Positions 13,531-23,000 of a stretch of 64,000 bases of DNA are shown one piece after another. The notes below the pieces were generated by a model. That model ran no database searches and had not been told where the DNA came from. It saw only the letters and a list, made by a program, of their open reading frames with translations. The DNA lies in contig NC_079223.1 of the NCBI RefSeq assembly GCF_029633865.1, positions 6,076,683 through 6,140,682 of the forward strand, read 5' to 3'. This DNA is from Lampris incognitus. Lineage: Eukaryota; Chordata; Actinopteri; Lampriformes; Lampridae. Each line of letters starts with the position of its first letter. Within the stretch, counting starts at the first letter, position 1. The translations under genes were made by a program, and so were the position numbers.

Positions 13531-16500
13531 GGTGTCAAAAATGAGTACACGGGGTGACTTTTCAATTTAGTATTTTCAAAAGTTAAAAGTTACTCCATTC
13601 TTCTCATTATGACCAAGAAACAAGTCATTTTACTTATCCAGAAGTAGAGAATACGTACAGCTGCTTGGAAGAGGATATTTAGTCCTCTCATAGTGAATAT
13701 CCAGTGGAGGACTTGGGTTTTGCAATGACCAAACCAATGCTGTACTTCTCAGATGTGAGATAATTCAAAGCATAAATGAGGATTGAAACCAGACTTTTAC
13801 AGCCTTACATAATGGTGTAAAATTTGATTACATAAAGGTGATGACACGTAAAATTATTTGCCAACAACTGCCTTTTGAGTATTTTTATTAGCTTGCTTAA
13901 CTGATCTTTAGTTTGCAGGAGTTTAAATGTTGGAGCTGCAGAAAACATGTTGAACACGTTGATAGGCTGTCATCTCCCTCTCCGTTCTGCAGGTGGGCGA
14001 CTCAGGGTTTTGATTTCCTTCAAGCCATCGAGCCTGGCTTCATATCAGCGTTACCTGAGGATGACTTCTTGGTAAAATAATCTTTCTCCTACACGTTTTT
14101 CCTCCCCAATTCTCCTCCAGGATTATCTAAAATAGGACAATACAAGTCCTGTTAAGAACAACACGATTAAATCCAGTGAGTCAAGTAAATTCTTTGTGAG
14201 GCAGTACAAGCCTGTTTCATGCCATAAGCCATCATCAGCTGTTAAATAACGTAAATAAATAGCTGTCGAATAACATGGTTATGCGTCTGGGTAGCGTAGC
14301 GGTCTATTCCGTTGCCTACCGACACTGGGATCGCCGGTTTGAATCCCCGTGTTACCTCCGGCTTGGTCAGGCGTCTCTACGGGCACAATTTTGTCTATGG
14401 GTGGGAAGCCGGATGTGGTATGTGTCCTGGTCGCTGCACTAGCACCGCCTCTAGTTGGTCGGGGCGTCTGTTCAGGTGGGAGAGGAACTGGGGGGGAATA
14501 GCGTGATCCTCCCATGCGCTGTGTCCCCCTTGCGAAACTCCTCGCTGTCAGGTGACAGGGGAGACATGTGGTAGTCTGCAGCCCTCCCCGGATCGGCAGA
14601 GGGGGTGGAGCAGCGACCGGGACAGCTTGGGAGAGTGGGGTGATTCGCCAAGTACGATTGGGGAGAAAAATCCCCCCCAAAAAAAGAAAAGAATAAGATG
14701 ATTATAACTGGTATCTATTAAATGTGGATTTGTTTTTGGGTTTCCTTCGCAGAATTTGCAAGCTCTGATGAATGAGTGTATCGGACATGTGATTGGCAAG
14801 CCCCACAGCCCAGTCACTGGACTATACATTGGTAAGACGCTCTTTGGTGATGAGAATTTTGATGCAAATGTAAAGTCAGAGATTAAGCTCAGCATGTAGT
14901 ACATATAGTGGTCTCTTAACACTAGAACGACCAAGGCTGTCATTTTGATGGTTTTGGATTTTCAAAGTTTAATGACTTTGTGGGGGGAAAAAAGATACAG
15001 ACCTGCTGCTCCCTGAGTGCCCCTAAAAGTACATATATTTGCATTAAAATGAGTTTTAGATCAATTGCACAAAAAAAGTTATGATAAGATCTACCTAAAA
15101 CGACTATGAGCCTTCAAAAAGACAGCACATAATTTGTGCGTCATTGTGTGTGTCATGTCACTATTTGTGACACGTGTTGTTGCATCATTTCCTTCATGGA
15201 GTTCATTGCTCTGTCCTAGAAACACACTAGCGTCCTCCAGTACAGAGAAATAGTCTGAATTGGATTTCTGATTATTTCCAACATGTCTGGTTACAGACGC
15301 CGTTAGACGCACCATGACTACCACCGAGGCATTGCAGTATTTACAGCGTTGGACAGCGGCCATTTTAAATTGTTTGAAAAACAGTATTAAAGTTGTTAAA
15401 ATGTTAATTTTGGTGTCAGTTAGTTTCTTAACAGACATACTAACATATGTAATGCATTAATATTTCAACTGGGTATTTATGTATAGAGTTTAAAACCCGG
15501 CTGTCATTTTGACCACCCGTGGTGGTTTTAGGTAGGAGTGACAGCCGGTCGTTCTGGTGTTGGGAACAGTGAGTCACGCCGCCCTGGTCGTCTGTGTTAA
15601 GCAGGCAAACCAGCATTGACAGATTCACCGTCTGTTAAGTGGTGCTCTAAAGGTTGTTGAAGTGGGCTTGTGACTTTCAATCACCAAACTGTAAGGGGGG
15701 AAAACTCCTACCATGGAGGCTCCTGTCAGCAAGGCACTAAAGCCACAGCTGGTTATCTGAGGCCGGTGAGTGACCAGCAGCAGAAGACTGGTTGCACAGG
15801 ACACATCAGCCGGGAATGTGTGAGGCAGGGCGTTGCTGCAGTAGAGCGTGTTTGCCTGGCACGCCTTCCCCCGGATAAAGAAAAATTGAATATTAGATCC
15901 AGCAAAAATGAGTTGCCAGCTGTGGCTTAATATTTTTCGACCAGTGCCAGTGTCCAAGATGTGGAAAATCCTCTGTGTTTCACACCTTCGTCGTCAGGAA
16001 TTATGAGGAATGGAGCAGCTAACAAACGACACTTGGCTAAAAACACAAAAAGGCAAGAAAACATTTTTGAAATAGAAAAGAGCAACGTCTGAGCAGAGTG
16101 GTGAGATTTGTGCTAGTTTACAGTCATGGCCATAAAATGGATAAACAGGAATGATGAGGGAACAGAACGGCATTCCAGAATGCATGACTTGATCTTTGTC
16201 TCAGATGGGTTAGAGTAGAAGACACCCATGCCGGCTCCCACATAGTTCCCTGATGAACAGCACAGAGAGTTGTTGTATTGTCAGTGGCGGTGGCGCTGGA
16301 ATGGACATTTTAATGGAACATCCTTCCTAAAACACAATTCATAACCGTTCAATGCTTGGCGGCCCAGACAAGACACCAGTGTGTCTTGTAATTCTAGTTC
16401 AGCTGCATGGACAGACAGCTATTGCAAGAACAGCTCTGTCGAGCCTGTGAGCAATAGAGGAAATTTTATTGGGCCTCATATTCTTTAATAATTGAGTTTT

Positions 16501-17040
16501 TAGCACCAACACTGAAACAACTGTTATAGCGACCAGGACACATACCCAAATCTGGCATCCGACCCGCAGGCACGGCCAATTGTGTCTGTAGGGACGCCCG
16601 ACCAAGCCGGAGGTAACACGGCGATTCGAACTGGCGATCCCCATGTTGATAGGCAACGGAACAGACCGCTACGCTACCCGGACGCACGTTTTTGTGTGTG
16701 ATGTTTTTAGCCAATGTTCCAACTATTGAGTGCATTTATTTCTTTTGTTTTTCAGCACCCAGGAATAGTCCTCGACCTGTGAAGGTCCCCCGCTGCCATA
16801 GTGACCCTCCAAACCCCAATCTGTTCATCCCCAGTGCTGAAGGGTTCAGGTACATGTGCTGGACCTGAAGAATAAAATGTTAACTTTTTACAGTAATGTA
16901 AAAATGAAATGTGTGTGTCTGCATCTTTATGCATATTCTTTCCTGCATGGCTGATGTTGCTTCTGCTTTTAATTGATGGGTTCTGATGGGAAAAGTAATG
17001 TGTTTCTGCCTGTGTGTAATTTCTCTGATTATGGGTGTTT

Positions 17041-17072
<32 letters not shown>

Positions 17073-20000
17073 CTGTGAGTGTGTGTCTGTGTGAGAGAGA
17101 GAGAGAGAGAGAGAATGCACATGAACACAATGCTTTTTTGTGTGTGTGCATGAGAGAGTGTGGTTGTGTTTGTTCATCAGCTTACCACTGAGTCACTCAT
17201 ACAAACACACACATCCCACAGAAGCCCTCTCCCCAGAGCAGAGCTCCTCAGTTTGTTTTTTCACCACAGCTCTCGAAGTCTCCCCTGCGACCTTCGGAAC
17301 CAGCTGTTCCCCAATGGCCCCCGCCCCATTCCCCAGGGCCCGGGGGAACACGGCCACACCAAAGCACCCGGCAGCGCCCCCAATGATGTCAGGTAGCCTT
17401 GCCCCCCAAGTCACCTGCTCGAATCGGTTGTCAAAACAGAGTCGCAGCTCCAGAGACCTAAAGCCACCACTCAAATGCCCCTAATTTCCCCCCCGAATGT
17501 TCTAGACTTGAAAGGAGAATAATGGACTCATGTAAACACATGCTTTTGCCCTAGACCACTTAAATCTTTATTGCTGAAGTTGGGTAACTCTTCCATTGAC
17601 ACATTTGAAATTAGTTTGGCCCCAGCCGTGATTTCCTGCAAGTTCCTCACATTATGCATGATGGATTGCAAAAGGTGGAAGTTGTGCTCAGTTTTTCAGT
17701 GAGGGCACACAGGATCAGGACTGATGGAGATGCTTCTGACCCGGAAAACATGTTCCTTATATATAGGGTTGGGTATCGTTTGGATTTTAACGATTCTAAT
17801 TCCGATTCTGCTTGTTTTGTTCCAGTTCTTAACGATTCTCGATTCCGGTTCTTTGAGAGGCGGGCTCAAAACAGGTCACGTGCTTCTTTCACAGAAGAAA
17901 AAATTATTTAAAAAAAAACTTTATATAAGCCATTCTGTTTTAAGAACGGATCATTCATGTGAATGTCTCATTCTTAAGTTTACATTTAGAACAACTGCCT
18001 TAATACATGAAGATGAAGAAGTAAAGACACAGTCACACTCTGGTCCGGACAACCAGGTGTTAAACTCCTTAAATTAGAAACAGTTCTTGTTTAGAAAAAT
18101 TAGCATATCTGCCTTCGCAGGCTGTGTACGCGAGCGTTCAGCACAGAAGAAACACATTCCAGTGTTTGCATACAGTTTACAGCAGTTCGCTCGTGTATAA
18201 GTTGTTTGCTGTCTCGCTATTGCGAAGAAGACAAACGTCATTAATTTTCACCCACCCAACTGCGACGAGGTGCTGCTTGCTGCGGGCTCCGGGTTGGCTG
18301 AAGAGGACCCCGAGGCAGGAGATGGAGCCCGGTGCAACGTGTCAGACCCGGTACACTGGTTCATTTGTACACCGCGTAGGCGAAGGTGTTTGGTCATAGT
18401 TGTTGTGCGTCCTCCCTTGCACGACATAATGTTGCCACAGGCGCTGCACTGTGCCAACCCTTCGACCATCACTTGCTCTGGTCCATGATGGCGCACGTTG
18501 GCTGTTGCGTCGGCCAATAGACAGTGCGGAACCTCGAAGTGCACTGACTTGAAACAAACGATGCGCACTGAAACATTTAGCTAGCTAGCTTACAACTGAC
18601 CTCAACATTGCCAGACCGTACTGTAACGATAGCTAACGTTAACGCTTGCTAACAATGGAAATTCAAAAAGAGTTTAAACCCTAGCCCTAACCAACAACCA
18701 ATTACGTTTACTTCCGTGCCTACACCCCGTTGGATCTAGCATCAACCATTTAACTTGCGGAGGCGGAAACTACGGAAACTGCATGCCGCCACCACGGAAA
18801 CCGAACATGAGTGAAATTTATTTAGGAACCGATAGGCAGAATCGAAATTTGAACTTATTAACGATTCCATTGGGATCGCCATTTTGGAACCAGTTCTCAA
18901 TGCCCAACCCTACTTATTTATGTATTCGCTGCTACCTACGTTGTCAGAACTGTTTTGCTTTGTGTGACAGTGGTCTGCCATAGCAGATATCTCATTTGGG
19001 TATCTGTTTCGACAATGATAGTGCGAGTCAACAAAAAGTCAGTCTGCCATTTTGCGTAACTAGAGCATGTGACTATCGGCCCCGCATCGTAGTGTATTGT
19101 GGAGCTGTCTGTGCCCCTGAGCAAGGCAGTGGGAAAAGAAGTGGAGTTGGTCCCCGGGCGCAGCATGAAGGCGGCAGCCCGCTTCTCCTAGCTACACAGA
19201 TCACATCTAGGATGGCTTAATCTGCACTAACTGCATTTGCCCAAGGGGATTAATAAATTAAATTAAGATTTTGGCTTTCTGTTGGTGTCTTTGAGAAACA
19301 CGTCTTTGTTCACAAGCTCAGGGCAGGCTGACCCAGTCAATACGGGTCATGCTGCTAAAGGGAGACGTTAAATACGGGGTGCATCCTGTATTCAGATAAT
19401 ATATGTAGCTTTTACAGTAAACGTATTGAATCACTGGAGGATTAACTATGGAAAAATATTGAAAAATTATAACACTGCGTGATACACAAATGAAGGTGAC
19501 GCGCATGGCATTTATTCAGGATACAGACAGTTTTCTGAATTCCTATATCGAAGCAATGGCACTTTTCAGCGAACTATTCAGGCAAGGATCAAGGTTTAAT
19601 CTGAGCAGACCGGTAGGCTACATAAAACACACAGAATGCCAGAAATGCAGAAAATGGCTACCGGTACAAGAGCATCCTTACTAGTCAAGGTCGGAGACTG
19701 AGACTGTTGTGCTTGGTGTGAACGATGGGAAAACACACGCTACCTCCTTGCAAATCTAGTGCCATTAACAAATTAGTTTTGCTTCTATGCTAATAAATCG
19801 CTGCTATTAGATTTTGGCTTAATGTGGCTGTGTTTCTAAACCACGCACTCTGCAGATGAAACTTCCTGTGTTTGCATTGTATAACGATGGCTATCACAGC
19901 GCATGCTGAAATGCTAATGTTCTCGATGGGCAGACTGCTGGGAATAGCTCTTTCTGTTGTGTTGAATAGCAAATGTCACGGTACAATCTAATCATACCTT

Positions 20001-23000
20001 TCTTGATTTTAAGTGTTCTAGAGTATGTCAGTTATAGATTTAAGCCTCAGTTGTACATCTGTTGCTGGAAGCTTTTCTAGTCCCCTGTGTAACTCAGAAT
20101 TTACGTCTTGGTTGTTTTAAGCTGCACAAGTGATCAAATCTGTAACCAAGCGACCTTAAAGTTCAAAAACCATTGAAAACTCATATTTAAGGGGACACAG
20201 TCAGTTGTGCTAAAAGCTTGGTTGATCTATTGAACTTGGAATCGGAGATTATTGTGCTGATCCTGAATCCCCCTTGTAATAGATATCAGACATACTCTGT
20301 GTTCATCAACATAATGCCACATGTAACTCTCCGTTAAGGGGGTCCAGTTTCCATGAGAATGACCGTCTGTCGTCAGTTGCAGCAGAGCTGCAGTTCAAAT
20401 CTCTGAGCCGCCACTCCAGCCCCACAGAAGATAGAGAAGGTTGGTGTCCTCTTCAACATGGCCTGCTTGGCTGCTCTCGCCAGGTCTGCAATGTGCACAT
20501 TCAAATGATGGGCTGGTTTCTTTTTCTCTCTCCTCAGAGCCTTCCTATCCTAAAGGAGACCCAAGCAGTGTTGCCCGCCGTAGCTGGGAGCTCCGTACTT
20601 TCATCAGCCAGTCCAAGAGTAAGAACGTTCAAAGATGTGGTAGATGTGCTATAGCATCAGAGGCAATGCAGTCTTATTTAGACCATGTTGGATGATGAGT
20701 GCTCTCTCCTCTTGTTGTCCTCAGATATGGCAGCCCGTCAGAGCCCCATGGAGGCGGTCCGTCGCTCCATTCGTGCCTTTGAGGAGAAACGCTATGCCGT
20801 AATGAAGCAGCGCAACATCATCGGCCAGGTGTGCCACACACCCAAGTCCTATGACAACGTCATGCAGGTTGGCCTCAGGAAGGTGACCTTCAAGTGGCAG
20901 AGGGGCAACAAGATAGGTAAAGCCAACTGAGAACAGTGTGTGCGCTTTTGTCGTGGCTTGTTGAGGTCACATTTCAGTTATTACATGGATGTCTGGTTTG
21001 TGAAAACAGGTGAAGGCCAGTATGGCAAAGTGTACACCTGCATCAACGTTGACACTGGAGAGCTGATGGCCATGAAGGAGGTATGTTTCCGACAAAGACC
21101 AATTAGTTAATTAAAAAGGAATGGTGTCTGCTGAGATGTGGAACAGGATGTTTCAGTCTTTTTTTGATCTTGTTTTCAAAAAGATCCGATTCCAACCTAA
21201 TGACCACAAAACAATCAAAGAGACTGCAGATGAGTTGAAAATATTTGAAGGAATTAAACACCCAAACCTGGTGCGTTACTTCGGCGTTGAGCTCCATCGG
21301 GTAAGAACAATACTGCTGTTTCATACCAACCATCATTCGTCATGCCAAATGTCACCGCCATAGGATTTAGGAGCCATTTGAATGGTACTGATCACTCTTG
21401 TACTCCCGCCTCTCTCGCCCACTCATGTGTAGGAAGAGATGTACATCTTCATGGAGTACTGTGACGAGGGAACTCTAGAGGAGGTGTCTAGACTGGGGCT
21501 GCAGGAACACGTTATCAGACTCTACAGCAAACAGATCACTACAGCAATCAATGTTCTTCATGAACACGGCATCGTCCACCGCGACATCAAAGGTCAGTTA
21601 CCACGTTTGGCCACCTGTGTCAACTCGTCTCACATTAGTCCCCCCCCCCCCAAAAGCATCCATTGTACATCTGACTTTGTTTGTCCAGTGATAACGAATT
21701 AAACATAAAAGCTTTTAGTGATGCTGTAGGTGTATCCACAAAGGTTTGTGGTTTGTTGCATTTTCTGTTCAGTCACGTTGAAATGAGTAAAATCTGCAGG
21801 TCATGAGATATTGATGGAACTTTCATTCTGGATTATTCTTTCATGTTATCCGAGTTTGAGAACATCTTTAGTACTGCATATTTTAACAGCATTGGAATTG
21901 TAAAGGTGGCACGGTGGCGAAGTGGTTAGCACGGTCGCCTCACAGCAAGAAGGTCCTGGATTTGAGCCCCGAGGTAGTCCAACCTTGAGGGGTCATCCCA
22001 GTTCGTCCTCTGTGTGGAGTTTGCATGTTCTCCCCGTGTCTGCTTCGGTTTCCTCCGGGTGCTCCAGTTTCCTCCCACAGTCCCAAAGACATGTAGGTCA
22101 GGTGATTCGGCCGCACTAAATTGTCCCTAGGTGTGAATGTGTGTGTGCACGTGTCGGCCCTGTGATGCACTGGCGGCCTGTCCAGGGGGTCTCCCTGTCT
22201 GCTGCCCAATGACTGCTGGGATAGTCGCCAGCATCCCCACGACCCTGAGAGCAGGATAAGCAGTTGGGATAATAGATGGATGTATGGAATTGTAAATGTA
22301 ATTTTTGGTTTGGTTACGTTGAACAAACCTGTCTGTGGTGTACAGCAGGCCAGCGAGCTCTCACCGCCATGTTTCTGCTGTTGTTTTGATATCAGGAGCC
22401 AACATTTTCCTGACGTCATCGGGTCTGATCAAACTGGGTGACTTTGGCTGCTCAGTCAAACTGAAGAACAATGCCCATACCATGCCAGGGGAGGTGAACA
22501 GCACCCTCGGAACAGCAGGCAAGAAAACAATTGTTTCATACCACCAGCAGGTGTCACTGTTTCTCCAGAAAAACACTGAAAGATTTATCTGTTTGCAAAC
22601 ACAAAATAGTGACTATTCAAGTTCAATGTAAAGGTACTGCAAAGCAAGCATTCACCATCCAAATGACGATTATATTAAGTGACCCCCCCCCTTTTTTTTT
22701 TATTAGCGTACATGGCACCTGAAGTCATCACAAGAGCGAAGGGAGAAGGCCACGGGCGGGCAGCAGACATCTGGAGTCTCGGCTGTGTCCTGATTGAAAT
22801 GGTAACTGGAAAGGTAAGGAAATTAGCCTGAGGCAAAATCCACTCCAGCTGTCAGGCCATGCATTGTGCTCTGCCCACTTGTTCCCCATAGTACCTTTTT
22901 GTTGTCTGTGTCACTAAAGAATTATATAACGCACAACTGGTTGCAAACAAAGATAAGTAATGAGGGCTCAATGGAAAACTGAAGCAAAAACACACAACAA

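Noticed and set aside
14283-14360. Functional tRNA gene.
   Set aside because: A/B boxes are present but no cloverleaf or acceptor stem could be drawn, and the same sequence recurs as a 400-bp repeat.
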